Source of the DNA: Streptomyces sp. DH5
GTDB lineage: Bacteria > Actinomycetota > Actinomycetes > Streptomycetales > Streptomycetaceae
Assembly (NCBI RefSeq): GCF_020873915.1
Contig: NZ_JAHWGP010000001.1
Coordinates: forward strand, 186,001 to 250,000
Length of the DNA: 64,000 nt
Direction of reading: 5' to 3'
Shown: one piece after another, positions 39,232-48,012 of the stretch
How the letters are laid out: every line of letters starts with the position of its first letter
Numbering within the stretch: position 1 is the stretch's first letter
Notes under the pieces: generated by a model
Told to the model about the DNA's origin: nothing
Seen by the model: only the letters and a program-made list of their open reading frames with translations
Database searches by the model: none
Made by a program: the position numbers and the translations under genes

Positions 39232-39780
39232 ATGGCGACGAGATACGCGGCGCTGCTGCGCGGCATCAACGTGGGCGGCGGCCGTAAGGTCCCGATGGCC
39301 GAACTGCGCGCCCTCATGGAAGGCCTCGGTCACGGCGAGGTGCGCACCCACCTCCAGAGCGGCCAGGCGGTGTTCGCCTCCGGCCGCGGGGACGAGGAGT
39401 CGCTCGCCGACGAACTGTCCACGGCGATCGGACTCCACTTCGGTTTCACGGTGGACGTGATCGTCCGCGACCACGCCTACCTGAAGGCCGTCGTCGAGGC
39501 CTGCCCCTACCCGGCCGGCGAACTGGAGCCCAAGCAGCTCCACGTCACCTACTTCTCCGCGCCCGTCACGCCCGACCGGTTCGCCGGGATCGACCCCGAC
39601 GCCTACCGGCCCGAGGAGTTCAGCCTCGGTGACCGCGCCCTCTACCTCCACGCCCCGAACGGCCTCGGCCGCTCCAAGCTCGCCGAGCACCTGTCCAGGC
39701 CGCGCCTCACCCGGGGCATCGTCGCCACCAGCCGCAACTGGAACACGGTGACGAAGCTCGTGGAACTCACCGGGGGCTGA
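39232..39780 (+). CDS. DUF1697 domain protein
   Basis: 182 residues, the family's usual size. The N-terminus [20 protein letters not shown] followed by [21 protein letters not shown] is the DUF1697 signature. Function is unknown. The ATG has no ribosome-binding site but TATCGT lies 6 nt before it, suggesting leaderless transcription. Confidence 0.85.
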   Translation: MATRYAALLRGINVGGGRKVPMAELRALMEGLGHGEVRTHLQSGQAVFASGRGDEESLADELSTAIGLHFGFTVDVIVRDHAYLKAVVEACPYPAGELEPKQLHVTYFSAPVTPDRFAGIDPDAYRPEEFSLGDRALYLHAPNGLGRSKLAEHLSRPRLTRGIVATSRNWNTVTKLVELTGG

Positions 39781-39869
39781 GCCGCGGGGGTACCGCCCGG
39801 ATTGGACCAGTGACCAGGCCCCGAAGTGGACCAGGCACCCGCGCCGCGCCGCACGTACGGTCGTGCCCC

Positions 39870-40487
39870 ATGAGTGACGGATCACCCACCCGCGTCGACT
39901 GCTGGTTCGACCCCGCCTGTCCCTTCGCCTGGATCACCTCCCGCTGGCTGCTGGAGGTCGAACGCCTGCGCCCCCTCGACCTGCGCTTCCACGTGATGAG
40001 CCTCCACCTGCACAACACCGGCAACGACCTGCCCGACTGGTACCGCGACCTCGTCGACCGCTCGATCGGACCGGTACGGGTGGCGGTGGCCGCCGCCGAA
40101 CGGCACGGCGAGAAGGTGCTGCGCGAGCTCTACACCGCCCTCGGCACCCGCATCCACGAGCACGGCACCGAGGACTTCGACGCCGTGATCGCCGCGTCCC
40201 TCACCGAACTGGGCCTGCCCGGCGACCTGGCGGCGGCCGCACACGACCCCGCGTACGACGACGCCGTGCGCCGCAGCCACGAGGCGGGCGCCGAACCGGA
40301 CACGGGCGCCTACGTGGGGACACCCACCCTCCATGTCGACGGCACGGTGTGGTTCGGCCCCGTCCTGCGGGCCGTACCCCGGGGCGAGCGGGCGGCCGCA
40401 CTCTTCGACGGCTTCCGGGTGCTGGCCGGCGACCCCGACCTCTTCGAGCTGAAGCGCACCCGCACCGGCGGTCTGTCCTTCGGCTGA
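39870..40487 (+). CDS. DsbA-fold protein similar to mycothiol-dependent nitroreductase (Rv2466c type)
   Basis: 205 residues. The N-terminal [15 protein letters not shown] matches the thioredoxin-fold active-site region of the Rv2466c family, where CPWC is the usual motif. Here it reads CPFA, so only one redox cysteine remains. The helical insert ([19 protein letters not shown]) and cis-Pro region [11 protein letters not shown] are present. A one-cysteine site would need mycothiol or another thiol as resolving partner, which is inference. The ATG lacks a ribosome-binding site. Confidence 0.7.
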   Translation: MSDGSPTRVDCWFDPACPFAWITSRWLLEVERLRPLDLRFHVMSLHLHNTGNDLPDWYRDLVDRSIGPVRVAVAAAERHGEKVLRELYTALGTRIHEHGTEDFDAVIAASLTELGLPGDLAAAAHDPAYDDAVRRSHEAGAEPDTGAYVGTPTLHVDGTVWFGPVLRAVPRGERAAALFDGFRVLAGDPDLFELKRTRTGGLSFG

Positions 40488-40504
40488 GCGGCGCGGCCGG
40501 CGGG

Positions 40505-41242
40505 TCAGGCGCCGACCGCGGCGAGCAGCGGCACCCGCGCCGCGTCGTACCGCTCCAGCAGCACCCGCGCCACCTCCGGCGCCGGACCCAGCACGTCCGC
40601 CAGGACGTCCGCCTCGGCCGCACCGCGGGCGATCCGGTCCGGCAGGCGGCCGGGAGCCAGGACGTACGGGGCGACGGCGACGCGTGCGCAGCCCAGGGCG
40701 CGCAGCTCGCGGACCGCCTGCTCGGTGCGGGGAAGGGATGCGGAGGCGAACGCAGGCCGCACGGCGCACCAACCGGTGTGCCGCCACTCCCGCGCGGTTC
40801 CTGCGATCACTGCGATCGCCTCCGGGTCGGAGGACCCCGCCGCGGCCAGCACGACCCCGGTCGAGGACTTGTCGGCGGGCGTCAGGCCCGCCTCGTACAG
40901 CCGCCGCTCCAGGGCCGCGAGCAGCAGCGGGGACGGGCCGAGCACGTCGGCCTGGCGGATCCGCAGTCGCGGCGGGGCCTCGGCCAGCACCGCCGGGATG
41001 TCCGCCTTGGCGTGGAAGGCGCGGGTCAGCAGCAGCGGAAGGGCCACCACCTCACGGACCCCCTCGGCGTCCAGGGACTCCAGCACCCCCCGCACGGAGG
41101 GCACGTTGAAGTCCAGGAAGCCGGTCTCCACCCGCAGTCCCGGCCGCAGCGACCGCACCCGCCGCACCAGGTCGTGCACGGTCGCGGCGTGCCGCGGGTC
41201 GCGGCTGCCGTGGGCGACGACGAGAAGTACCGGACGGTGCAT
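40505..41242 (-). CDS. Sirohydrochlorin chelatase/CbiX-like protein
   Basis: 245 residues with two CbiX repeats. The N-terminal metal-binding His is in LVVAHGSRDPRH, followed by FLDFNVPSV and LPLLLTRAFHAKADIP (second His). It would insert Fe into sirohydrochlorin to make siroheme. It ends the minus-strand sulfur operon whose first enzyme, sulfite reductase, needs siroheme, so the context supports the call. Insertion of Co or Ni in another pathway is the alternative. Confidence 0.82.
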   Translation of the reverse strand: MHRPVLLVVAHGSRDPRHAATVHDLVRRVRSLRPGLRVETGFLDFNVPSVRGVLESLDAEGVREVVALPLLLTRAFHAKADIPAVLAEAPPRLRIRQADVLGPSPLLLAALERRLYEAGLTPADKSSTGVVLAAAGSSDPEAIAVIAGTAREWRHTGWCAVRPAFASASLPRTEQAVRELRALGCARVAVAPYVLAPGRLPDRIARGAAEADVLADVLGPAPEVARVLLERYDAARVPLLAAVGA

Positions 41243-41250
41243 GGCGTGCC

Positions 41251-42147
41251 TCAGCTCTTCACCAGCAGACCACGGCTGCGCAGCACCCACCGCTCCAGCG
41301 GACTGAAGATCAGCAGGTCGATGGCGATACCGACGGTCAGGATCAGCCCGATGGCCTCGAAGACCATGGCCATGTCGCTGGCGTTGCGGCCGTTCTCCAG
41401 CAGCTGGCCCAGGCCGATGCCGAGGTCGGGGAAGGACGCGATGATCTCCGCGGCCATCAGCGAACGCCAGGAGAACGCCCAGCCCTGCTTCAGACCGGCC
41501 ACGTAGCCGGGCAGCGCGGCCGGCAGCACGACGTGCCAGGTGCCCTTCAGTCCGGTCGCGCCCAGCGTGCGGCCGGCCCGCAGGAACAGCGGAGGCACCT
41601 GGTCGACGCCGGAGACCAGGCCGTTGGCGATCGAGGGGACCGCGCCGAGCAGGATGACGGCGTACATCATCTGGTTGTTCAGGCCCAGCCAGATCACCGC
41701 CGGCGGCACCCACGCCACCGACGGCAGCGACTGCAGACCGGACAGGATCGGCCCGATCGCCGCCCGCACGAACTTCACCCGCGCCACCAGCAGCCCGAGC
41801 GGGGTGCCGATCAGCAGCGCGAAGAAGAAGCCGAGCAGACCGCGCGAGACACTGGTCCAGATGTAGCCGAGCAGCTCACCCTTGAGCCAGGCCTGCCGGA
41901 GGACCTCCCAGACGGCGCCCGGCGAGGGCAGCTTGGTCGGATCGTCGACGATCCTGAAGGAGACCAGGGCCTGCCACACCGCCAGCACCAGGGCGATGGC
42001 GATGACCGGCGGCAGGACCTTCTCCACGAAGGTCTGCCGCAGCGGCTTGCGGCCGGTCTGCACCGTCTCCAGTGCGTCGAGGCCCGCCTCCAGACCGGCG
42101 AGGTCGCCCCCGTCCCTGTCCTTCGCGGTCGTCTCAGTGCTGGCCAT
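41251..42147 (-). CDS. Sulfonate/nitrate-type ABC transporter permease
   Basis: 298 residues with about six membrane segments and the family loop LGATGLKGTWHVVLPAALPG (EAA loop variant). It is of the SsuC/TauC/NrtB type. Its start overlaps the ATPase gene by 14 bp. In the sulfur-assimilation setting the substrate is probably an organosulfonate or sulfate; gene context, not sequence, supports this. Confidence 0.85.
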   Translation of the reverse strand: MASTETTAKDRDGGDLAGLEAGLDALETVQTGRKPLRQTFVEKVLPPVIAIALVLAVWQALVSFRIVDDPTKLPSPGAVWEVLRQAWLKGELLGYIWTSVSRGLLGFFFALLIGTPLGLLVARVKFVRAAIGPILSGLQSLPSVAWVPPAVIWLGLNNQMMYAVILLGAVPSIANGLVSGVDQVPPLFLRAGRTLGATGLKGTWHVVLPAALPGYVAGLKQGWAFSWRSLMAAEIIASFPDLGIGLGQLLENGRNASDMAMVFEAIGLILTVGIAIDLLIFSPLERWVLRSRGLLVKS

Positions 42148-42922
42148 GACGGCGGATCTCCCCACGGAGTTCTTCGGTGATCTCGACGGACAGTTCCGCC
42201 ACGGCGGTGTCCTCGATGCGGCGCGGATGCGGGATGTCCACGGTCCACTCGCGGGCGATCCGGCCCGGCCGGGAGGACAGCAGCACCACCCGCTGCGCGA
42301 GCCGGACGGCCTCGCGCACGTTGTGCGTGACGAACAGGACGGACAGCCGCGTCTCGCGCCAGATCCTGGTCAGTTCGTCGTGCAGCACGTCCCGCGTGAT
42401 GGCGTCCAGTGCCGCGAACGGCTCGTCCATCAGCAGCAGCTTGCTCTCCTGGGCGATGGCCCGGGCCAGCGCCACCCGCTGCCGCATGCCGCCGGACAGC
42501 TCGTGCACCCGCTTGCCGTGCGCGCCCGTCAGCCGGACCAGCTCGAGCAGTTCCTCGGCCCGGCCGCGGCGCTCGTTCTTCGGCACGCCCCGCAGCTTCA
42601 GGGCGAGTTCGATGTTCTTGCCCGCGGTCAGCCACGGGAAGAGCGCGTGTTCCTGGAACATCAGCGCCGGCCGGCCGTCCGTGCTGATCGCGCCGGACGT
42701 GGGGCGGTCCAGCCCCGCGACCAGGTTGAGCAGCGTGGACTTGCCGCAGCCCGAGGCACCCAGGAGGGTGACGAACTCACCGGGCGCGACATCGAGGGTG
42801 ATGTCGTCCAGCACGAGCTGCTGCCCGGCGGGGCCCGCGAACGACTTCGAGACGTGCTCGATGCGGGCGGCGTGGGTGGCCGCCCCGATGCCGTCGGCGG
42901 CCTTGGCGAGGGTCGTGGCCAT
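42134..42922 (-). CDS. Sulfonate/nitrate-type ABC transporter ATPase
   Basis: 262 residues. Walker A is LLGASGCGKSTLLN, the Q loop LMFQEHALFPWLT, the ABC signature HELSGGMRQRVALARA, Walker B LLLMDEPFAALD and the switch His in FVTHNVREA. It is of the SsuB/TauB type. The ATG at 42922 begins after the binding-protein gene by 35 bp. Confidence 0.9.
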   Translation of the reverse strand: MATTLAKAADGIGAATHAARIEHVSKSFAGPAGQQLVLDDITLDVAPGEFVTLLGASGCGKSTLLNLVAGLDRPTSGAISTDGRPALMFQEHALFPWLTAGKNIELALKLRGVPKNERRGRAEELLELVRLTGAHGKRVHELSGGMRQRVALARAIAQESKLLLMDEPFAALDAITRDVLHDELTRIWRETRLSVLFVTHNVREAVRLAQRVVLLSSRPGRIAREWTVDIPHPRRIEDTAVAELSVEITEELRGEIRRHGQH

Positions 42923-42957
42923 GGTCGTCACCTCCTGGGAATCTTCGTGATCCGGGC

Positions 42958-44061
42958 TTACTTGGCGCCGAGTCCGGCGTCGTCGACGGCCGGTCTGCCG
43001 GCGGCCTTCAGGACCTTGTTGAGCGGCGTGAGGTCGTAGATGCCGTTCAGGTCGGGCTGCTCCAGCAGACCCGCCTCGACGGCGTGCTCCGCCTGCGCGT
43101 CGAGCGTGGCGGCCAGCGGGTCGTCGGTGAACGTGATCGACTCCCACGCCGGGTCGAGCACCTCGGCGGGCAGCGCCTTGCCCGAGTCGGCCGCCAACTG
43201 CTCGTTGGCGACGGCCTTCGCCTCGTCCGGGTTGGCGTTGATCCACTCGTTGGTCTCGACGGTCGCCCTCAGCACCGCCTCGACCGCCTTCGGGTGTTCC
43301 CTCAGGAACTCCTGGCGCACGATGACGTTCGTGATCACGAACTTCTCGTCCGGCCACAGGGACGCCTCGTCCAGCAGCACCTCGCCGCCCTCGGCGACCA
43401 GCTTCGAGGCGGTCGGCTCCGGCACCCACGCGCCGTCGACGGACCCGGCCCTGAAGGCGTCCGGGGTGACCTTGTTGTCGCTGCGGACGACCGTGACGTC
43501 GCCCTTGCCGCTCTGCGCGTCGACCTTCCAGCCCTGCCCGGCCACCCAGTTGAGGAACGCCACGTCCTGGGTGTTGCCGAGCTGCGGGGTGGCGATCCGC
43601 TTGCCCTTGACGTCCTTCAGGGACGTCACCTTGTCCGGGTTCACCACGAGCTTGACCCCGCCGGACGCCGAACCGCCGATGATCCGCAGGTTCTTGCCGC
43701 CGGACTTGGTGTAGCCGTTGATGGCGGGGGAGGGGCCGATGAAGCCGATGTCGATGGAGCCGGAGTTGAGCGCCTCGATCTCCGACGGCCCCGCGTTGAA
43801 GGTCGCGTAGGTGGCCTTGGTGGCGCCGAGTTCCTTCTGGAACAGACCCCTCCTGTTCCCCACGAGGGCGGTGCCGTGGGTGAGGTTGCCGAAGTAGCCG
43901 ATCCTGACGGAGTCGAGTCCGTCGATCTTCTTCGCCCCGGCGGCGACCTTCACGGAGTCGTCGTCCTCGGCCTGGGACCCGTAGCCGCAGGCGGCCAGGG
44001 AGAGCAGCGGGAGCACGGCTGTGACGGCGAGGGCACGGCGCAGGACGGATGTGGCAGGCAC
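42958..44061 (-). CDS. Sulfonate/sulfate-type ABC substrate-binding lipoprotein
   Basis: 367 residues. The signal peptide ends in the lipobox LSLAAC (Cys25). The mature part matches SsuA-type proteins: VRIGYFGNLTHGTALVGN, FNAGPSEIEALNSGSIDIGF and GSVDGAWVPEPTASKLV. I chose the GTG at 44061, with AGAGGA upstream. It follows cysN after a 223-bp gap, which may hold a separate promoter. Confidence 0.87.
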   Translation of the reverse strand: MPATSVLRRALAVTAVLPLLSLAACGYGSQAEDDDSVKVAAGAKKIDGLDSVRIGYFGNLTHGTALVGNRRGLFQKELGATKATYATFNAGPSEIEALNSGSIDIGFIGPSPAINGYTKSGGKNLRIIGGSASGGVKLVVNPDKVTSLKDVKGKRIATPQLGNTQDVAFLNWVAGQGWKVDAQSGKGDVTVVRSDNKVTPDAFRAGSVDGAWVPEPTASKLVAEGGEVLLDEASLWPDEKFVITNVIVRQEFLREHPKAVEAVLRATVETNEWINANPDEAKAVANEQLAADSGKALPAEVLDPAWESITFTDDPLAATLDAQAEHAVEAGLLEQPDLNGIYDLTPLNKVLKAAGRPAVDDAGLGAK

Positions 44062-44284
44062 GGGAGGTGTTCCTCTCGGAGGCCCGGCGGTCACGGTCTC
44101 TCAGGTCGTGGCCGGGAAGTCGGCAGGTTTTCGTCTACGGCGGTGGGATGTGAGGGCGCGCGAGCGGTGCGCGTACGTCATCGCACACATCGCCCCACTC
44201 CGCCCTGGCCGGCGCCGACGGCCCCGCTGCCGACACGGCCGCCCTCCTTCGCGAACCCGCTGTAGAAATCGGTGGAGTTCATGG
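44062..44284 (-). other. Gap between cysN and the sulfonate transporter genes
   Basis: 223 bp. It contains a 34-codon ORF on the minus strand (44282-44178, good third-position GC) and a 26-codon ORF (around 44157-44077). Neither shows a family signature, and neither ends in the Cys-containing pattern of the sulfur leader peptide at 49.9 kb. I cannot assign a role. Confidence 0.3.
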
Positions 44285-45619
44285 TCAGAAGTCCCACCCG
44301 TCGTCCCCGGCCCCGTCCCTGACCGGCTCGGGAGCCGCGAACGACTCGCCGACCATGCCCGCGGTCAGCGTGGTGCCGTCGCTGGGATCGATGAGGATGA
44401 ACGACCCGGTGCGCCGCGAGTCCGCGTAGGAGTCGGCGGGCAGCGGCTCGGCGGTACGGATCTTCACCCGGCCGATGTCGTTGGCGACGAGCCGGCCCGG
44501 GTGCGGGTGCAGGGACAGGTCGTCCAGCGTGAGACGGGCCGGGATGTCCTTCACGATCGCCTTGACCGTGCGGGTGCCGTGCTTGAGCAGGACCCGGTGG
44601 CCGACGGTCAGCGGCTGGTCGGCGACGTGGCACACGGTGGCCTCGACGTCCTGCGAGGTGGCGGGCGCGTCCTTGCTGGGGACGATCAGGTCACCGCGGG
44701 AGATGTCGATGTCGTCGGCGAGCAGCAGCGTCACCGACTGCGGGGTCCAGGCGACGTCCACGGGCTCGCCCAGCAGGTCGATCCCGCTGACCGTCGTCGT
44801 CCGTCCGGACGGCAGCACGGTCACCTCGTCCCCCACCCGGAAGGTGCCGGCGGCGATCTGGCCGGCGTAGCCCCGGTAGTCCGGGTGCTCGGCGCTCTGC
44901 GGCCGGATCACGTACTGCACGGGCAGCCGCGCGTGGCAGTGCGCCAGGTCGTGGCTGACCGGGACCGTCTCCAGGTGCTCCAGCACCGTCGGGCCGCCGT
45001 ACCAGTCCATGTGCGCGGACGGGTCCACGACGTTGTCCCCGACCAGCGCGGAGATCGGGATCGCGGTGACCTCCGGGATGCCCAGCTCGGTCGCGTACGC
45101 CGTGAACTCCTCGGCTGTGGACGCGAACACGGGCTCGGCGTAGTCGGCCAGGTCCATCTTGTTGACGGCGAGCACGACGTGCGGGACGCGCAGCAGCGCG
45201 GCGATCGCGGCGTGCCGGCGGGTCTGCTCGACGACGCCGTTGCGGGCGTCGACGAGGATCACCGTCAGCTCGGCGGTGGAGGCGCCGGTGACCATGTTCC
45301 GCGTGTACTGCACGTGCCCGGGGGTGTCGGCGAGGATGAACCGCCGCCGGGGCGTGGCGAAGTAGCGGTAGGCCACGTCGATGGTGATGCCCTGCTCCCG
45401 CTCGGCCCGCAGGCCGTCGGTGAGCAGCGCGAGGTCGGGCGCCTCCTGGCCCCGGCTCGCCGACGCCCGCTCCACGGCCTCCAGCTGGTCGGTGAGGACC
45501 GACTTGGAGTCGTGCAGCAGCCGGCCCACCAGGGTGGACTTGCCGTCGTCGACGGAACCGGCGGTGGCGAACCGCAGCAGGGTGGTCTCCGCGAGCGCCT
45601 CGCTCGTGATCGTGCTCAT
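44285..45619 (-). CDS. cysN: Sulfate adenylyltransferase subunit 1 (GTPase)
   Basis: 444 residues, an EF-Tu-like GTPase. G1 is AGSVDDGKST, G3 LADTPGHVQYTRNM and G4 AVNKMDL. The beta-barrel domain follows. With CysD it makes adenosine 5'-phosphosulfate from ATP and sulfate, driven by GTP hydrolysis. It starts 2 bp after cysD. There is no fused APS kinase domain; cysC is separate. Confidence 0.93.
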   Translation of the reverse strand: MSTITSEALAETTLLRFATAGSVDDGKSTLVGRLLHDSKSVLTDQLEAVERASASRGQEAPDLALLTDGLRAEREQGITIDVAYRYFATPRRRFILADTPGHVQYTRNMVTGASTAELTVILVDARNGVVEQTRRHAAIAALLRVPHVVLAVNKMDLADYAEPVFASTAEEFTAYATELGIPEVTAIPISALVGDNVVDPSAHMDWYGGPTVLEHLETVPVSHDLAHCHARLPVQYVIRPQSAEHPDYRGYAGQIAAGTFRVGDEVTVLPSGRTTTVSGIDLLGEPVDVAWTPQSVTLLLADDIDISRGDLIVPSKDAPATSQDVEATVCHVADQPLTVGHRVLLKHGTRTVKAIVKDIPARLTLDDLSLHPHPGRLVANDIGRVKIRTAEPLPADSYADSRRTGSFILIDPSDGTTLTAGMVGESFAAPEPVRDGAGDDGWDF

Positions 45620-45621
45620 GT

Positions 45622-46557
45622 CTAGAAGTACCCCTCGCGCTTGCGGTCTTCCATCGCGGCCTCGGAGAGCTTGTCGTCGGCACGGGTGGCACCGCGCTCG
45701 GTGAGCCGGGAGGCGGCGATCTCGGCGATCACCTTCTCGATGGTGTCGGCTGCGGAGTCCACCGCGCCGGTGCAGGACATGTCGCCCACGGTGCGGTAGC
45801 GCACGAGCCGCTTCTCGGTCCGTTCGCCGTCCTTGGGGCCGCCCCACTCGCCGGCGGTCAGCCACATGCCGGAACGGGCGAAGACCTCCCGCTCGTGCGC
45901 GTAGTAGATCTCGGGCAGTTCGATGCCTTCGCGGGCGATGTACTGCCACACGTCCAGCTCGGTCCAGTTGGACAGCGGGAACACCCGGACGTGCTCTCCG
46001 GGAGCGTGCCGGCCGTTGTACAGGTTCCACAGCTCGGGGCGCTGGCGGCGCGGGTCCCACTGGGAGAACTCGTCGCGCAGCGAGAACACCCGCTCCTTCG
46101 CGCGGGCCTTCTCCTCGTCGCGGCGCCCGCCGCCGAAGACCGCGTCGAACCGCTCGCTCTGGATCCTCTCGGTGAGCGGCAGGGTCTGCAGCGGGTTGCG
46201 GGTGCCGTCCGGGCGCTCCTTGAGCACCCCGCGGTCGATGTAGTCCTGGACGGACGCGACGTGCAGGCGCAGCCCGTGCCGGGCGACCGTGCGGTCCCGG
46301 TAGTCGAGCACCTCGGGGAAGTTGTGCCCGGTGTCCACGTGCAGCAGCGAGAACGGGACCGGCGCCGGGGTGAACGCCTTCAGCGCCAGGTGCAGCATCA
46401 GGATGGAGTCCTTGCCGCCGGAGAAGAGGATCACCGGCCGTTCGAACTCGCCCGCCACCTCGCGGAAGATGTGCACCGCCTCGGACTCGAGGGCGTCCAG
46501 GTGCGAGAGGGCGTACGGGCTGTCCGTCCCCTCCCGGACAGTGGCGACGGCTCTCAT
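45622..46557 (-). CDS. cysD: Sulfate adenylyltransferase subunit 2
   Basis: 311 residues. The PP-loop ATP pyrophosphatase motif is VILFSGGKDSILML, with EVLDYRDRTV and the GGRRDEEKARAKERVFS segment typical of CysD. It forms APS together with CysN. Its ATG overlaps the cysC stop by 4 bp. Confidence 0.94.
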   Translation of the reverse strand: MRAVATVREGTDSPYALSHLDALESEAVHIFREVAGEFERPVILFSGGKDSILMLHLALKAFTPAPVPFSLLHVDTGHNFPEVLDYRDRTVARHGLRLHVASVQDYIDRGVLKERPDGTRNPLQTLPLTERIQSERFDAVFGGGRRDEEKARAKERVFSLRDEFSQWDPRRQRPELWNLYNGRHAPGEHVRVFPLSNWTELDVWQYIAREGIELPEIYYAHEREVFARSGMWLTAGEWGGPKDGERTEKRLVRYRTVGDMSCTGAVDSAADTIEKVIAEIAASRLTERGATRADDKLSEAAMEDRKREGYF

Positions 46558-47090
46558 GCCAGTCCCCTTTCGCTGAGCAGGGCGTCCACCGACGCCGCGG
46601 ACTCCTGCACGGTCTGGTGCTGCGACTCGATCCGCAGATCGGGCGTCTCGGGCTCCTCGTACGGGTCGTCCACACCGGTGAGCCCGGTGAGTTCACCCGC
46701 GGCCTGCTTGGCGTACAGACCCTTCACATCGCGTACGGAGCACACCTCGACCGGGGTCGCCACGTGCACCTCGACGTACGGCGTGCCGTTCGCCTCGTGC
46801 CGCTTGCGGACCGCGTCCCGGCTGTCCGCGTACGGGGCGATCACCGGTACCAGCGCGGTGACGCCGTTGCGGGCGAGCAGTTCGGCGACGAAGCCGATGC
46901 GCTGCACGTTGGTGTGCCGGTCCTCGCGGCTGAAGCCGAGTCCCGCCGAGAGGAACTCGCGGATCTCGTCGCCGTCGAGCACCTCGACCCGCCGGCCCCG
47001 CTCGCGCAGCCGGGCGGCCAGCTCGTGGGCGATGGTGGTCTTGCCGGCGCTCGGCAGACCCGTGAGCCAGACGGTGGCTCCGGTCGTCAC
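46554..47090 (-). CDS. cysC: Adenylylsulfate kinase
   Basis: 178 residues. The P-loop is WLTGLPSAGKTTIA, and the APS-binding segment is VLDGDEIREFLSAGLGFSREDR. It phosphorylates APS to PAPS. I chose the GTG at 47090 because AGGAG lies 6 nt upstream; an ATG at 47123 would add 11 residues without a good site. Since the reductase encoded next is of the APS type, CysC here probably serves sulfation or PAPS supply rather than the main assimilation route. Confidence 0.92.
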   Translation of the reverse strand: MTTGATVWLTGLPSAGKTTIAHELAARLRERGRRVEVLDGDEIREFLSAGLGFSREDRHTNVQRIGFVAELLARNGVTALVPVIAPYADSRDAVRKRHEANGTPYVEVHVATPVEVCSVRDVKGLYAKQAAGELTGLTGVDDPYEEPETPDLRIESQHQTVQESAASVDALLSERGLA

Positions 47091-47125
47091 GTGATTCTCC
47101 TGGTTCGTCGAAGGCGCGGTCATGG

Positions 47126-47836
47126 TCAGCCGTGCAGCCCGCACTCGGTCTTGGCGCGGCCCGCCCAGCGGCCGGCGCGGGCGTCCTCGCCCTCCAGCAC
47201 CCGGCGGGTGCAGGGCGCGCAGCCCACGGAGGCGTAGCCGTCCGTCAGCAGCGGGTTGGTGAGGACGCCGTGTTCGGCGACGTAGGCGTCCACGTCGTCC
47301 TGGGTCCAGCGGGCGATGGGGGAGACCTTCACCTTCCGCCGCTTCTCGTCCCAGCCGACGACCGGGGTGTTCGCCCGGGTGGGGGACTCGTCGCGGCGCA
47401 GGCCGGTCGCCCAGGCCGTGTAGCCCTTCAGCCCGTCCTCCAGCGGCTGCACCTTGCGCAGCTTGCAGCACAGGTCGGGGTCGCGGTCGTGCAGCCTCGG
47501 GCCGTACTGCGCGTCCTGTTCGGCGACCGTCTGCCGCGGGGTCAGCGTGATGAGGCGGACGTCCATCACGGCCTCGACCGCGTCCCGGGTGCCGATGGTC
47601 TCCGGGAAGTGGTAGCCGGTGTCGAGGAACACCACGTCGACACCGGGCATCACCCGGGAGGCGAGGTGGGCGACCACCGCGTCCTCCATCGAGGAGGTCA
47701 CGCAGAACCGCTTGCCGAAGGTCTCGGCGGCCCACCGCAGGATGTCCGGCGCGGAGGCGTCCTCGAGGTCGCGGCCCGCCTGCTCGGCCAGCGCCTTCGA
47801 CTCCTCGGTGTCATGCCCTTCCTGAACAGCCGTCAT
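47126..47836 (-). CDS. cysH: APS/PAPS reductase, 4Fe-4S type
   Basis: 236 residues. The PAPS-reductase fold carries two Cys pairs, DLCCKLRKVQPLE and VGCAPCTRRVLE, which bind a 4Fe-4S cluster and mark reductases that prefer APS. The C-terminal KTECGLHG contains the catalytic Cys. It reduces activated sulfate to sulfite for the sulfite reductase encoded upstream. Its ATG overlaps the stop of the 59-residue Zn-ribbon gene. Confidence 0.93.
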   Translation of the reverse strand: MTAVQEGHDTEESKALAEQAGRDLEDASAPDILRWAAETFGKRFCVTSSMEDAVVAHLASRVMPGVDVVFLDTGYHFPETIGTRDAVEAVMDVRLITLTPRQTVAEQDAQYGPRLHDRDPDLCCKLRKVQPLEDGLKGYTAWATGLRRDESPTRANTPVVGWDEKRRKVKVSPIARWTQDDVDAYVAEHGVLTNPLLTDGYASVGCAPCTRRVLEGEDARAGRWAGRAKTECGLHG

Positions 47837-48012
47837 GTCCGGTCCCCTCCGTTGTCGGATCGCTCAAGGCCCCGGGCGAGCAGCCCGAGGAACTTCAGCT
47901 GAAAGGCTCGGTTGCACGCACCGCATTCCCAGGCCCCGTGGCCCTGCTCCCCCGGACGCAGGTCCTCGTCGCCGCAGTAGGGGCAGTGGAACGGCGCCGC
48001 ACGCTCGCTCAC
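47833..48012 (-). CDS. Small zinc-ribbon protein of the sulfite reductase operon
   Basis: 59 residues with two CxxC pairs, FHCPYCGDEDL and WECGACNRAF. The start is a GTG overlapping the sulfite reductase stop (GTGA) and the stop overlaps the cysH start. Such coupling between sulfite reductase and APS reductase suggests a partner role, perhaps in metal or electron supply. No biochemical function is known to me. Confidence 0.75.
   Translation of the reverse strand: MSERAAPFHCPYCGDEDLRPGEQGHGAWECGACNRAFQLKFLGLLARGLERSDNGGDRT

Noticed and set aside
44178-44282. 34-codon ORF after cysN on the minus strand
   Set aside because: Third-position GC is high, but no ribosome-binding site, no Cys-rich end and no family pattern; too short to support.
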